Below, one piece after another: positions 25,826 to 34,657 of a stretch of 41,811 nt of DNA. Below the pieces are notes generated by a model. It was not told where the DNA came from and made no database searches. It was given only the letters and a program-made list of their open reading frames with translations. The stretch is from Caryophanales bacterium UBA4691 (GTDB taxonomy: Bacteria; Bacillota_I; Bacilli_A; RFN20; CAG-826). The translations under genes were made by a program, and so were the position numbers. The stretch's first letter is position 1; every line of letters begins with the position of its first letter. The stretch is taken from assembly GCA_002404865.1 (NCBI GenBank), contig DHKP01000034.1:1-41811 (forward strand), read 5' to 3'.

Positions 25826-27331
25826 TTAACCCATATCGGATTCTAAAGCCTTATCCATTGTAATTTGATTTGAATCTTCTCTATTTTCCGTTATTCCATC
25901 AATCTCATTTTTATCGAAATCAATCGTTTGAACGCGGTCGAATTTCTTACTTATTTTATTAACGGTTGTATCAAATTGGTCGCTCTTCTTCGTCAGGTTC
26001 TGAATGCTGTCATTTAGCGATTTCCAGCGTGGCATAAATTTTACAAACTCCTTAGCGAGAGCGTTAAGCTGCTCATTGATCAAATTGATATTTTTGCTCT
26101 TTTTCGCATCGATTTGAATGACGCGGAAAGACGCTAAAAGAGGTTGAAGAATGGTTGGCGAAACCATAACGACATTCCTTCTTTGCGCATGTTCGACTAA
26201 ATCAGGGAACTCGTTATGGATATAGGCGAAAACGCCGTCATTAGGAATAAACATCAACGCATTCGAAATCGTTTTGCCTTTGATAATATATTTCGCTGTC
26301 TCGTCAATTCTAAGTTTCGTCGCGTTTTTGAAGGCTAATTTTGCGTTACTTATCTCCGCTTCCCCTAAAGGCTTTGAATGATTGAAGAGTTCTTCGTATC
26401 CAGTTAAGGAGAATTTGCTATCGATACAGACAATTTGATGATGCGCCTCTCCATCAAGGAAAATCACGGCATCAGGTTTAAGCTGAGGCTCATCCCCTTT
26501 TGCTGCTTGAAGAATGAATTGCGTGTCATAAAGAACGCCCTTCGAGCCTTGAAAAAGGTTATCCAGAAGCATTTCTAACTGGAATTCCCCATATCTTCCA
26601 CGTTGCTGATTGTTATTTAAAACATCTTTCAAGGAAGTGATTTCTCCTTGTAAGGTATTAATGCTTTTTTGGGCTTCCTGAACCATGCCAAGCTGCTTTT
26701 GAAGGCTAATCATAGAATCGCTAGTGCCTTTAAATCCATCGTTTAGGGATTGGTTCACTTTCTCATTGATGGTTCTCATCGACGCATCGATTCTTTCATT
26801 CATCGTCTTCATTTGCAAAACCATCGTTTCATTAATGGTTGATTGGAAATTGTTAAGACGAGCCGTGTCGGCTTCGGTCAAAGATTTCATCGATTGCTGC
26901 ATCGCATTCATTTGCTCGTTTATTTTGCTAGTGACATCCAAAAGCCGCCGGCTCACGGTTTCATCCATCGTAGATACCCGCTCATTGAGATTATTGGTCA
27001 TGGTTTGCTGAAAATCATTAAGCCGTTTTGTATCGATTTCCGCCCCTTCTTTCATCGCTTTAGTGATTTCGAGAATCTGGTCTTTCATTTTATCATTGAT
27101 CTGGCCTTCGAATTTCAAAGAGAGATTCTTCTCGAGATTCTCCACTGCCGCTTTGATTTCCGCCGCGCTTTGGATTTGCTCTTTTTCTAGATTTTTAGTG
27201 TCGAAAGAGAACGCCCCGCCATTCGTTGATTTTCTTTTTATAAACAAAGCAAGGAGAATAGTAGACATAATGATGGCAAGGGAAGAAATAATTAAGGTCA
27301 TAAGAGAAATGATGAGTATGCTATTTTCCAT
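25826..27331 (-). CDS. rmuC: DNA recombination protein RmuC
   Basis: A 501-residue RmuC-family protein: one N-terminal membrane anchor (about residues 5-30), a long coiled coil with repeated INE/MNE segments to about residue 240, then the nuclease-like domain with GRYGEFQLEMLL, LKPDAVIFLDG and VCIDSKFSL (a PD-(D/E)xK-like pattern). RmuC is linked to limiting inversions and repeat recombination. Start ATG 27331 has AAAGGA upstream. It converges on recN with only a 4-bp gap and no visible terminator between them. Confidence 0.93.
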   Translation of the reverse strand: MENSILIISLMTLIISSLAIIMSTILLALFIKRKSTNGGAFSFDTKNLEKEQIQSAAEIKAAVENLEKNLSLKFEGQINDKMKDQILEITKAMKEGAEIDTKRLNDFQQTMTNNLNERVSTMDETVSRRLLDVTSKINEQMNAMQQSMKSLTEADTARLNNFQSTINETMVLQMKTMNERIDASMRTINEKVNQSLNDGFKGTSDSMISLQKQLGMVQEAQKSINTLQGEITSLKDVLNNNQQRGRYGEFQLEMLLDNLFQGSKGVLYDTQFILQAAKGDEPQLKPDAVIFLDGEAHHQIVCIDSKFSLTGYEELFNHSKPLGEAEISNAKLAFKNATKLRIDETAKYIIKGKTISNALMFIPNDGVFAYIHNEFPDLVEHAQRRNVVMVSPTILQPLLASFRVIQIDAKKSKNINLINEQLNALAKEFVKFMPRWKSLNDSIQNLTKKSDQFDTTVNKISKKFDRVQTIDFDKNEIDGITENREDSNQITMDKALESDMG

Positions 27332-27430
27332 AGAGAGTCCTTTCCAAAACGGATCGGCGAGTTCCGTAAAACGAATGATTACAGCCATAAATATTATAAT
27401 TCGCAAATAAAGCTCATCCCTAATTTTTCT

Positions 27431-27448
27431 AGAAGAAGGGGTTTTGCG
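27431..27448 (+). repeat. 18-nt intergenic motif, copy 1
   Basis: AGAAGAAGGGGTTTTGCG; differs at one base from the copy at 36445-36462. Both copies lie in long divergent intergenic regions upstream of a plus-strand lipoprotein gene and in the same orientation. Confidence 0.5.
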
Positions 27449-27710
27449 CTTGCTCTATTGTGAGCGTTCCTAAAAAGAAAAGAGTCACCCTAGAAACAAG
27501 CGTTACAAACTTTTTTTCGCGTTTTTTTATTATAAATCTAAGCAATTAGAGAAAGAGCCAATCGTCTCTTTTTTCATATTTTTATTCTTGGAAAAGAGTA
27601 AATGCCATCGTTATTTATAGTAACCATCGCCTGCAAATCCCTACTCATTTTTGGAAAATATAATTTTACATTTTAAGTTTTTTATAAGGTTTTACCTACT
27701 TTTTTAAAGA

Positions 27711-27740
27711 TTGACTTACCAAAAACATAATGTTTTTATA
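27711..27740 (+). promoter_or_regulatory. promoter of the M13 peptidase gene with palindrome in the spacer
   Basis: TTGACT (27711-27716) and TTTATA (27735-27740) are 18 bp apart. The spacer contains AAAAACAT-A-ATGTTTTT (27721-27737), an 8-bp inverted repeat with a single central base, which overlaps the -10 box and could be an operator. Confidence 0.5.
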
Positions 27741-27769
27741 AAACCGAAAAATTATAGGAGGAAGAAAAA

Positions 27770-30133
27770 ATGAAAACTAAGAATTTCGCTTTGTTTGCAT
27801 TCTTTATAATGACTAGCGCTTCCCTTGCTTCTTGCTTGAATGTTGACGCGTATAAAAAAGGGGCAGCATATTTGAACGCGGAAGAAATCGTGCGGGTCGC
27901 AAAAAAGAGCGATAGCGCAATTACAGTAGAAAAGCTTCTCTCTTCATTAGGTTATAGGGGAGACGAAAACTTCACGAATGAAAAGATGATTCTTTTGCTT
28001 CATAGAGCATTCCCTAACTTAGATAAGCCAAGTCCTTATTATATGAGTTTCGCGCAAAATCGCGGCTTAAACGAATATTCACTCGCAAATTGGGACGAAT
28101 TATCGGAAAACCTTCAATCTTCCTTGGATTATTTTCAATCTCGGTCCTTATTTTTTCCAAAAACGAAACGCGTCGATCAAGATCACCCCTATTACCACTT
28201 CAATCCGTATGAGAAACCTTCAAAGCATGACCTTATAACGATTCTAAGAAGAATCCAAGGATACAAAGGGAAAAACCCAGAAGATGATTTCTATAGCTAT
28301 GTGAACCACGAAGAATTATTTTCCTTAGACCAAAGCTATCGCAACAATTTTGTCGATAAGAAAATCATCGACGAGAATCTAGATGCCTTTTTGAAACAAA
28401 TCACTGGCGAAAACAAAACTAGAATCGATAATTTCATGGAAACCTATTTTAACGAAGGAGAAAAGAAGAGCAATTTAGCTGGCTTAAAGGATTTATTCGC
28501 AAAATTCCAAGAAAAGTCGAAAAGAGACATCTATGAGCTTTTAAAAGAGGAATTCAAACGCTCAAACGAATCGATTTTATTGCCTTATCTATTGGTCACC
28601 AAAATGAAAAACACCAAAACGATGGGGAATTACATGGTTTTGCATAATGAAACGCTTCCTTTTTTAAGCGATTTCAATAATCCTGTCAAATTCCTTGCCC
28701 CTGCTTACCAATCGTTTGAATCCCTGAGGAGCCTTGTAGGGGGAGACTCGAAAGAGAGATTAAAAAGTTACGAAAGCTTCATGGAGAAATATTTTATCCA
28801 ACTTAAGAGAATCCTTGCCATTAACCCGATGGTGAAAGAAACAAGCAATGGGCCGCTGAATGGCCTCCCAAAAGTCCGATTAAGACCTTCAGAAGACGAA
28901 AACGCGATTATCATAACTGACTTATACGGAGGAAAAACAATAGGCAAAACTTATGACACCAATCGCATTTTGGTTGCCCGTTTCCCTTCGATTGTCGCAT
29001 TGTTCCTCGCTATATCAGAAGCAAGCGAAGATGAACTTAGAGCTTATTTGATTCATTCCTACATCCAAAGATATAGCTTTTGCTTGCCGAAAGAAATGCG
29101 AATGCCGATTTTGGCTATGCAAGGAAAGGAAATGATTAACGAGAAAGAAGAATTCATGCCTTATATTGCAAATGAAATTCTGGATTCTTATCAAAAAACC
29201 ACTAGTTATGCCAAAAATGTCAAAACGGTCGAAGCCCTATTTCTCGAGCTCAAAAGTGCACTGCAAAAGCGATTCGACGCTAATACGTGGATCGATGGGG
29301 AAGGGAAAAAGAAACTAAAAGACAAGCTAAGTAACATGGTAGCGGTCATCATGACGAAAAACATCAAAACAGGCGAAAAGCTAATCTTAAGAACCCACGA
29401 TTACAAAAACACGAAAGAAGATAGTGGCAGCCTCTATTCCAATTATTGCATCTATAACAAAGCCAGAATGGAACTTCTTAGCAATGAACTAGGCAAAACG
29501 GATGGAAAAGCAACCATCTACACAAGCAATGCCTTCATGGCCAACGCTTTCAACGACGTTTCCTCAAATACAATTTTTATTCCGCCAGGATACTTCTTTT
29601 CTAAAAAAGAGAGCCATGAGGAAAGCAAAGAAGAGCTGCTTTGTGACTTTGGTTTTGTGATTGGCCATGAGATGACGCATAGCTTTGATAATAACGGTGC
29701 ATTATTCAACGAAAAAAACGAGCCCGTGAATGAATGGCTTGGCGAAAAAAACATGTTAGAGTTCAAAAGGAGGAATGACAAAGTATCGAAGTTTTATAGC
29801 GGATTCGAAGAAGCTCCTGGCTACAAAGAAAAAGGCGAATTAAAAGTCATGGAGGCCACCGCTGACTTAGGAGGATTCAACATGATACTTGACCTTGCGA
29901 AAACTTATCCAGAATTTGATTATCGAAAACTATTCTTTTTACTTGCGAAATTAAATTTTTCTTATGTGACTTCCGATTTTTATGTTACCCAAATCAAAAA
30001 CGATCCGCATCCGCTTGGAGGAGGAAGAATTAACCCTCTTCTCATGCATAGCGATGAATTTAAAGAAGCGTTTAAAGTAAAACAAAAGGACTTTATGTAT
30101 CTAGCAAAGGAAAAATACGTGAATGTTTGGTAA
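27770..30133 (+). CDS. M13-family zinc metallopeptidase lipoprotein (neprilysin/PepO-like)
   Basis: A 787-residue secreted endopeptidase. Signal peptide with lipobox LASC (Cys22) anchors it outside the membrane, unlike cytosolic PepO. The M13 motifs are NAFNDVSSNTIFIPPGYF, the zinc site HEMTH (His633, Glu634, His637) and EATADLGG with the third ligand Glu695 and Asp699, then a C-terminal HPLGGGRINPLL segment and final VW. Length is that of a full M13 enzyme. It probably cleaves oligopeptides outside the cell. AGGAGG lies 8 nt before the ATG. Confidence 0.93.
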   Translation: MKTKNFALFAFFIMTSASLASCLNVDAYKKGAAYLNAEEIVRVAKKSDSAITVEKLLSSLGYRGDENFTNEKMILLLHRAFPNLDKPSPYYMSFAQNRGLNEYSLANWDELSENLQSSLDYFQSRSLFFPKTKRVDQDHPYYHFNPYEKPSKHDLITILRRIQGYKGKNPEDDFYSYVNHEELFSLDQSYRNNFVDKKIIDENLDAFLKQITGENKTRIDNFMETYFNEGEKKSNLAGLKDLFAKFQEKSKRDIYELLKEEFKRSNESILLPYLLVTKMKNTKTMGNYMVLHNETLPFLSDFNNPVKFLAPAYQSFESLRSLVGGDSKERLKSYESFMEKYFIQLKRILAINPMVKETSNGPLNGLPKVRLRPSEDENAIIITDLYGGKTIGKTYDTNRILVARFPSIVALFLAISEASEDELRAYLIHSYIQRYSFCLPKEMRMPILAMQGKEMINEKEEFMPYIANEILDSYQKTTSYAKNVKTVEALFLELKSALQKRFDANTWIDGEGKKKLKDKLSNMVAVIMTKNIKTGEKLILRTHDYKNTKEDSGSLYSNYCIYNKARMELLSNELGKTDGKATIYTSNAFMANAFNDVSSNTIFIPPGYFFSKKESHEESKEELLCDFGFVIGHEMTHSFDNNGALFNEKNEPVNEWLGEKNMLEFKRRNDKVSKFYSGFEEAPGYKEKGELKVMEATADLGGFNMILDLAKTYPEFDYRKLFFLLAKLNFSYVTSDFYVTQIKNDPHPLGGGRINPLLMHSDEFKEAFKVKQKDFMYLAKEKYVNVW

Positions 30134-30137
30134 TGCC

Positions 30138-30173
30138 ATTAAGAGCGATGAAACACGTTTCATCGCTCTTAAT
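30138..30173. terminator. 16-bp perfect inverted repeat between convergent genes
   Basis: ATTAAGAGCGATGAAA and its exact complement flank a CACG loop. It sits between the stops of the M13 and merR genes and probably ends both transcripts, though neither side has a strong T-tract beyond the stem. Confidence 0.65.
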
Positions 30174-30178
30174 CAATC

Positions 30179-30613
30179 CTAGTGCGATTCATCATAAATC
30201 GCGCGAATTTCATTAGGCAAATGATTAGGAATCATCTTCTTGATTCTATTTTCGTTCCCATCTTTAATCGCTTCTTCATAGTACCAGCACTTAAATTCAA
30301 TCATCGCCAAAGTTTTCGCTAATGAGGCAATCTCTTGCTCCACTTTTTCTTTTTGTTTTTCGAAAAGTTCTTTTCTTTTTGCGTAAGTAGATGGCCCTTC
30401 TTTGCACCAATCCATGAAGCGCTTGATGTCTTTTATCTCTAATCCCGCTTTCTTTAGGCATTCAACCACACGAAGCGATTCTTTATCTTCTGGTGAAAAT
30501 TGACGAACGCCACTCTTTTTCTCCAAATGTGGAAATAGTCCCTCATTATCGTAATAGCGAAGTGTTGACACCGGCAAATGGAATTCGCGAGAAACCTCTC
30601 CGATTGTATTCAT
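30179..30613 (-). CDS. MerR-family regulator, AdhR/NmlR-like
   Basis: A 144-residue transcription regulator. The MerR winged-helix region is clear (MNTIGEVSREFHLPVSTLRYYDNEGL), followed by the dimerisation helix. Cys52 in VECLKKAGLEIKDI is at the same place as the thiol of the aldehyde sensor AdhR, so it may respond to reactive electrophiles; the effector is inference. Start ATG 30613 has GGAGGT 7 nt upstream; longer in-frame versions run through the promoter region. It is divergent from the oxidoreductase gene whose promoter carries a MerR-type dyad. Confidence 0.9.
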   Translation of the reverse strand: MNTIGEVSREFHLPVSTLRYYDNEGLFPHLEKKSGVRQFSPEDKESLRVVECLKKAGLEIKDIKRFMDWCKEGPSTYAKRKELFEKQKEKVEQEIASLAKTLAMIEFKCWYYEEAIKDGNENRIKKMIPNHLPNEIRAIYDESH

Positions 30614-30634
30614 AGAATTTACCTCCGAAAATAC

Positions 30635-30665
30635 TTGACCTAAAGTTACCTTAAGGTATTTCAAT
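30635..30665 (+). promoter_or_regulatory. MerR-type promoter with 19-bp spacer and dyad
   Basis: TTGACC (30635-30640) and TTCAAT (30660-30665) are 19 bp apart, the over-long spacing of MerR-controlled promoters. The spacer holds ACCTAAAG-TTAC-CTTAAGGT (30638-30657), an 8+4+8 dyad with one mismatch pair, of the kind bound by AdhR/NmlR-type regulators. Confidence 0.75.
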
Positions 30666-30698
30666 ATTAATATAATTAGGAGAGGGAGATTCATCAAT

Positions 30699-31238
30699 AT
30701 GAGCAAAGTTCTTATTATCTCAAGTAGTCTTAGATACGGTAGCAATTCTGAAATACTCGCGAGAGAATTCGAAAAGGGAGCAAAGGCAAAAGGACATAAT
30801 GTCGTTTTTGTTTCATTAAAAGGCAAAAACATTAAATATTGTGTTGGATGCCTTACTTGCCAAAAAACAAAAAAATGCATCTTAGATGACGATATGAAAT
30901 CGTTATTGCCCTTAATGAATGAGGCGGATGCAATTTGCTTCGCAAGCCCGATTTATTATTACGAAATGTCAGGCATCTTAAAAACGGTGCTAGACCGTTC
31001 TAATCCCCTATACGATGGCGATTATCGCTTTAAAGACATTTATCTAATCGCAACATGCGCGGATTCTGACTCTAGTTGCCTAGAGCGCTTCATTCATTCG
31101 ATAGAAGGTTGGAGTGAATGCTACCCTCGTTCTAGTATCAAAGGAATCGTCCGCGGCGTTTCCTTAACAGACTCAAATTCGGCAATAGAAGCGCCCGCCC
31201 TACAAAAAGAAGCCTATGACATGGGTTACTCAATTTAG
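30699..31238 (+). CDS. flavodoxin-fold NAD(P)H-dependent FMN reductase with cysteine motif
   Basis: A 179-residue flavodoxin-like oxidoreductase (PF03358/PF02525-like). The N-terminal phosphate-binding loop ISSSLRYGSNSEIL binds FMN, ASPIYYYEMSGILKTVLDR is typical, and a CxxCxxCx5C group (Cys48, 51, 54, 60) recalls iron-sulfur flavoproteins, though many relatives carry it without a proven cluster. AGGAGAGGGAG precedes ATG 30699. It is the first gene of the unit controlled by the MerR-type promoter and is followed after 12 nt by the CMD-cupin gene. The likely role is reduction of electrophiles or quinones. Confidence 0.87.
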   Translation: MSKVLIISSSLRYGSNSEILAREFEKGAKAKGHNVVFVSLKGKNIKYCVGCLTCQKTKKCILDDDMKSLLPLMNEADAICFASPIYYYEMSGILKTVLDRSNPLYDGDYRFKDIYLIATCADSDSSCLERFIHSIEGWSECYPRSSIKGIVRGVSLTDSNSAIEAPALQKEAYDMGYSI

Positions 31239-31250
31239 GAAGAGAAAGCA

Positions 31251-32003
31251 ATGGTAAAACAAGAAGCAGGTAGAAATAGCCTCGGCGGATTCGCGGATGA
31301 ATTCGCCACCTATAATGACGATGTCTTATTCGGAGAAGTGTGATCAAACGATAATAACTTAACTCTAAAAGAAAGATGCGTTATCACCATTTCCACCCTA
31401 GTAGGAAAAGACATCACCGACGATTCTTTAAAATATCATTTATCGAACGCGAAAAAGAATGGCGTCAGTCGAAAGGAGATAGCGGATATTTTAACGCATA
31501 TCGCTTTTTACGCTGGCTGGCCTAATGCCTGGGCAGCGCTAAAAATGGCAAAAGAAGTCTATGGGGATGACAATATATCCAATCATGGCGGAATATTCGG
31601 AATGGGCGAAGAAAATGTCGCCTATCAAAAATATTTCACGGGCAAATCGTATTTAAAGATGCTCACCTCTAAAGATAATGGCATAGCCGTCGCGAACGTG
31701 ACATTTGAACCAGGATGCAGAAACCATTGGCATATTCATGCCGCTAAAGAAGGCGGCGGGCAATTATTGCTAGCAATTGAAGGAAAAGGAATCTATCAAG
31801 AGAAAGGGAAAGATCCCGTTATTATGACTCCAGGAACTGTCGTTTTCGTTCCAAGTAACGTTGAGCATTTCCATGGGGCATATCCCACTTCCTGGTTCTC
31901 GCATCTTGCCATAGAAATTCCTGGCAAGGATAGTAAAACGATTTGGCTCAAGGAAGTTAATGAAGAAGAATATCTAAAAGCAATGACCACTATAAAAGAA
32001 TAA
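31251..32003 (+). pseudogene. carboxymuconolactone decarboxylase-cupin fusion gene with one in-frame TGA
   Basis: Apart from TGA at 31341-31343 (codon 31), this is one open frame of 250 codons. The first half is a CMD/AhpD-like domain (LFGEV-stop-SNDNNLTLKERC, then ILTHIAFYAGWPNAW); the second is a cupin whose ligands HWHIH, Gln and HFHGA resemble manganese hydroxynitrile-lyase-type cupins. Family members have Trp exactly at the stop position, so a single TGG to TGA change explains it. TGA is a normal stop in this genome, so the full protein is probably not made unless read through; a cupin-only product could start at ATG 31545. An AGGAAGAG site precedes ATG 31251. A sequencing or assembly error is possible. 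Confidence 0.8.
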
Positions 32004-32015
32004 TCTACGCAAAAC

Positions 32016-32058
32016 GCCCCTATTTATATCGATAAGTCTAAATAAGGGCTTTTTTGTT
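32016..32058. terminator. terminator between the CMD-cupin gene and the phosphate symporter gene
   Basis: GCCCcTATTTA pairs with TAAATAaGGGC (one mismatch) and is followed on the plus strand by TTTTTTGTTTTT. The minus strand tail GTTTTGCG could serve the convergent gene. Confidence 0.75.
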
Positions 32059-32066
32059 TTTGGTAA

Positions 32067-33806
32067 TTATTGATGCTCCGCTAAAGATGAAAAACGCTTT
32101 TTGTCTTCTTCGTCTAGAACATAAGTTTTATCGGTGCCGAATATTTTAGCAATGTTAGAGCAATGCGATGCAACACGCTCATAGCAATTGACGATATCAA
32201 CGTAAATGAGCTCAACGAAGCGGCTGGAGATAGTGCCATCCATCGTCGTTTCTTCTTCAAAGTGGTGATCGATAGTGGCGTCAAGTTTCTCTAAGAAATC
32301 ACGACGTTCTTGAATGACTTCAATCCCAAGCGTTTTATCCGCTTTCTCATAAACTTCAATCGTTTTAGCGATGAAAGTAATGACCTTATCGGTGACGCTA
32401 GAGAAAAACTCTTTTTCATTCTCCGTTAATTCATCTTTCTTTTCTTTAATCTCGCTATAGAAATTAACAAGATTCTCGCCATAATCGCCAATACGTTCGA
32501 TATCTTTGCTTGCCTTTAAAATGCTAAGCAATAAGGCAACGTCATCTTCCGAAAGGTTCTCCTTATTGCAGCTAGAGAGATATTCGTTTAATTGACGGTC
32601 AATCATGTCGACGTTCGATTCGATGTTGTGAACGAATTCAACGTCTTCGTCTTTGAAAGAGATTAGATATTCCTTGATCGTCTCGAACATCATTTTGGTG
32701 TATGAGAACATAATCAATGTGCGTTTTTTTGCTAGCGCTAAACCTTCAGAAGGGAAACTTTTCATCAAGCCATAATCAAGCGGTTCGATTGGCTCGATTT
32801 TCTTTTGATTGCTCGTCGGAATCATTTTATTAATCATTTTCGTAACTGGTTTAAGCAAGGCAAAGAAAATCGCACCCGTCACCAAATTGAAAATCAAATG
32901 GCATAAAGCGATTTGGATCATCGGCGATACATACCATTCACTCACTTTCCCTGAAGCGTCCACCACGCCTAAATTGCCTGCATTTGATAGCCAATCGCGG
33001 AAAATGTAAATGACGCCCATGAACAATAAAGAGCCCGTCACGTTGAAAATAACATGGAACAAGGCAACTTTCTTACTTTCTTTACTCCCGCCGATAGAAG
33101 CAAAAATCGCCGTGGATGTCGTGCCGATATTCGCGCCGAAAATGATCGGAAGGATGCCGAATAAAGAAATCGCCGACCCAGCGCTTACGGCGTATAGCCC
33201 TTGCGCTACGCCAACAACCGCGCTCGAGCTTTGCAAACAAATAGTAGCAACGATACCGATTAAAAACCCTAACCAAGGGCTATCGTTAAGCGTGGAGAAT
33301 AAAGCTACGAAAGCAGGCTCTTCTGCGATTTTGGATAAATAAAGCTGAACGATCCATAATCCCAGGAATATTGCGCCAAAAGCAAAACAAAGTTCGCCGA
33401 TATTCGACCATTTTTTCTTGGTAGCGAATAATAGAATAATCGAGCCAAGGAAAAGCACTAACGGAAAATATTCCATAAAAGGAATCGAAACGATAAAGGC
33501 TGTAATCGTTGTCCCGATATTCGCGCCGATGATAACGGCACTAGCTTGTTCAAAGCTCATGACCCCGGCGCGAACTAATCCAATCGTCAAAGCGCTCGTC
33601 CCGCCAGAAGTCTGGATAATAGCGGTAAGGCCAGTTCCAACAAGTAGGCCAATCAAAGGGTTTTTGCCTAATCTATTGATGACATTGGATAGACGGCTCG
33701 ATGCCATCTTCTTTAACGTCGAAGAAAGACTTGTGATGCCATATAGGAATAATCCTAGGCCTCCAAGCGTCATAGTCCAAAAAGCTACTTCGTTCCAAGA
33801 AAACAT
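32067..33806 (-). CDS. Na+/phosphate symporter with C-terminal PhoU-like domain
   Basis: A 579-residue membrane protein of the NptA/YjbB family (Na_Pi_cotrans, PF02690). The two inverted transport repeats carry QTSGGTSALTIGLV and QSSSAVVGVAQGL, and GANIGTT occurs twice. The cytosolic part from about residue 360 is a PhoU-like helical domain that may sense phosphate status. I choose ATG 33806 (MFSWNEV); there is no good Shine-Dalgarno sequence there, and an upstream in-frame TTG would add 37 hydrophilic residues. It transports phosphate with sodium. Confidence 0.92.
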   Translation of the reverse strand: MFSWNEVAFWTMTLGGLGLFLYGITSLSSTLKKMASSRLSNVINRLGKNPLIGLLVGTGLTAIIQTSGGTSALTIGLVRAGVMSFEQASAVIIGANIGTTITAFIVSIPFMEYFPLVLFLGSIILLFATKKKWSNIGELCFAFGAIFLGLWIVQLYLSKIAEEPAFVALFSTLNDSPWLGFLIGIVATICLQSSSAVVGVAQGLYAVSAGSAISLFGILPIIFGANIGTTSTAIFASIGGSKESKKVALFHVIFNVTGSLLFMGVIYIFRDWLSNAGNLGVVDASGKVSEWYVSPMIQIALCHLIFNLVTGAIFFALLKPVTKMINKMIPTSNQKKIEPIEPLDYGLMKSFPSEGLALAKKRTLIMFSYTKMMFETIKEYLISFKDEDVEFVHNIESNVDMIDRQLNEYLSSCNKENLSEDDVALLLSILKASKDIERIGDYGENLVNFYSEIKEKKDELTENEKEFFSSVTDKVITFIAKTIEVYEKADKTLGIEVIQERRDFLEKLDATIDHHFEEETTMDGTISSRFVELIYVDIVNCYERVASHCSNIAKIFGTDKTYVLDEEDKKRFSSLAEHQ

Positions 33807-33948
33807 ATTTATGTTGCGATTTTCACAACGTTTGTAATTATCGCTTAATGTAAAATTTTTGTAAATGTATATCGGCTGTTTTTGCTTGAAATTTGATAGT
33901 CTATACGGAATTTGCAAAGAAAATGATAAAAGGTTTTTGTGCTTTATT

Positions 33949-33981
33949 AATTTAAAAAGCTACGCCTCGAATTGGCGTAGC
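33949..33981 (-). terminator. rho-independent terminator of the uraA-upp operon
   Basis: On the minus strand GCTACGCC and GGCGTAGC form a perfect 8-bp stem with a 7-nt loop, followed by TTTTTAAATT. Confidence 0.9.
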
Positions 33982-33998
33982 AATCAAAATCAAAAGCG

Positions 33999-34646
33999 TT
34001 ATTTCATGGTGCCGAAGATGCGGTCGCCAGCATCGCCTAACCCTGGGCAAATATAGGCGTTTTGATTGAGTTCGCGGTCAAGAGCGCCGATATAAAGAGG
34101 AACTTCTGGATTCGCTTTTTCAAAAGCCTCTACTCCTTCTGGAGCGGCGATAATGCAAATGAAGGAAATCTTTTTGGCGCCGTGTTTGCGGAGCATCTTA
34201 ATCGCGTCAATCGCAGAGCCGCCAGTTGCAAGCATCGGATCGAGGATATAGACATCCATATTTTCAAGCCCGCTAGGGAGTTTGCAGTAATACTCGTGCG
34301 GCTCATGGGTAACTTCATCGCGGTATAAACCGATATGCCCAACATGAGCGGTAGGAATTAATGCGGTCATCCCGTCAACCATCCCCATGCCGGCGCGAAG
34401 AATTGGAACGAAGCATAATTTGCTGCCTTCCACCATTGGCTGAATGGTATCTTCGATTGGAGTATGGATTTCAGTTGGGACGGTCTTTAATCCGCGCAAG
34501 GCCTCAAATCCTTCCATCATCGCAATCTCCTTCACGAATTGGCGGAATTCGCTTGTCGGGGTTTCTTTCATTCTAAGATGAGAAATTTTGTGTTTTAGCA
34601 AAGGGTGATCAAGAAGAGTGATGTTCGGGTAATCTTTGATATTCAT
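33999..34646 (-). CDS. upp: uracil phosphoribosyltransferase
   Basis: A 215-residue salvage enzyme converting uracil and PRPP to UMP. The PRPP loop DPMLATGGSAIDAI, the RAGMGMVDGM segment and the C-terminal CPGLGDAGDRIFGT are hallmarks of Upp. AAGGAG lies before ATG 34646, and this site overlaps the TAA stop of uraA, so translation of the two is linked. It is last in the operon, before a strong terminator. Confidence 0.98.
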   Translation of the reverse strand: MNIKDYPNITLLDHPLLKHKISHLRMKETPTSEFRQFVKEIAMMEGFEALRGLKTVPTEIHTPIEDTIQPMVEGSKLCFVPILRAGMGMVDGMTALIPTAHVGHIGLYRDEVTHEPHEYYCKLPSGLENMDVYILDPMLATGGSAIDAIKMLRKHGAKKISFICIIAAPEGVEAFEKANPEVPLYIGALDRELNQNAYICPGLGDAGDRIFGTMK

Positions 34647-34657
34647 AGCTTTTCTCC

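Larger units (their letters stand above)
27332..27769. other. 438-bp AT-rich intergenic region between divergent rmuC and the M13 peptidase gene
   Basis: No credible gene is seen. It contains an 18-nt motif shared with the region at 36445-36462, a weak hairpin AAAGAG-CTCTTT followed by T residues (27552-27574), several A and T runs, and the promoter and operator-like palindrome of the M13 gene at its right end. The promoter of rmuC is not obvious. Confidence 0.6.

Noticed and set aside
31341..31343. Genome-wide reassignment of TGA to Trp
   Set aside because: mnmG, rsmG, sufS, recX and the LPG-synthase-like gene end in TGA at positions fitting family lengths and tight ATGA overlaps, and their Trp codons are TGG.
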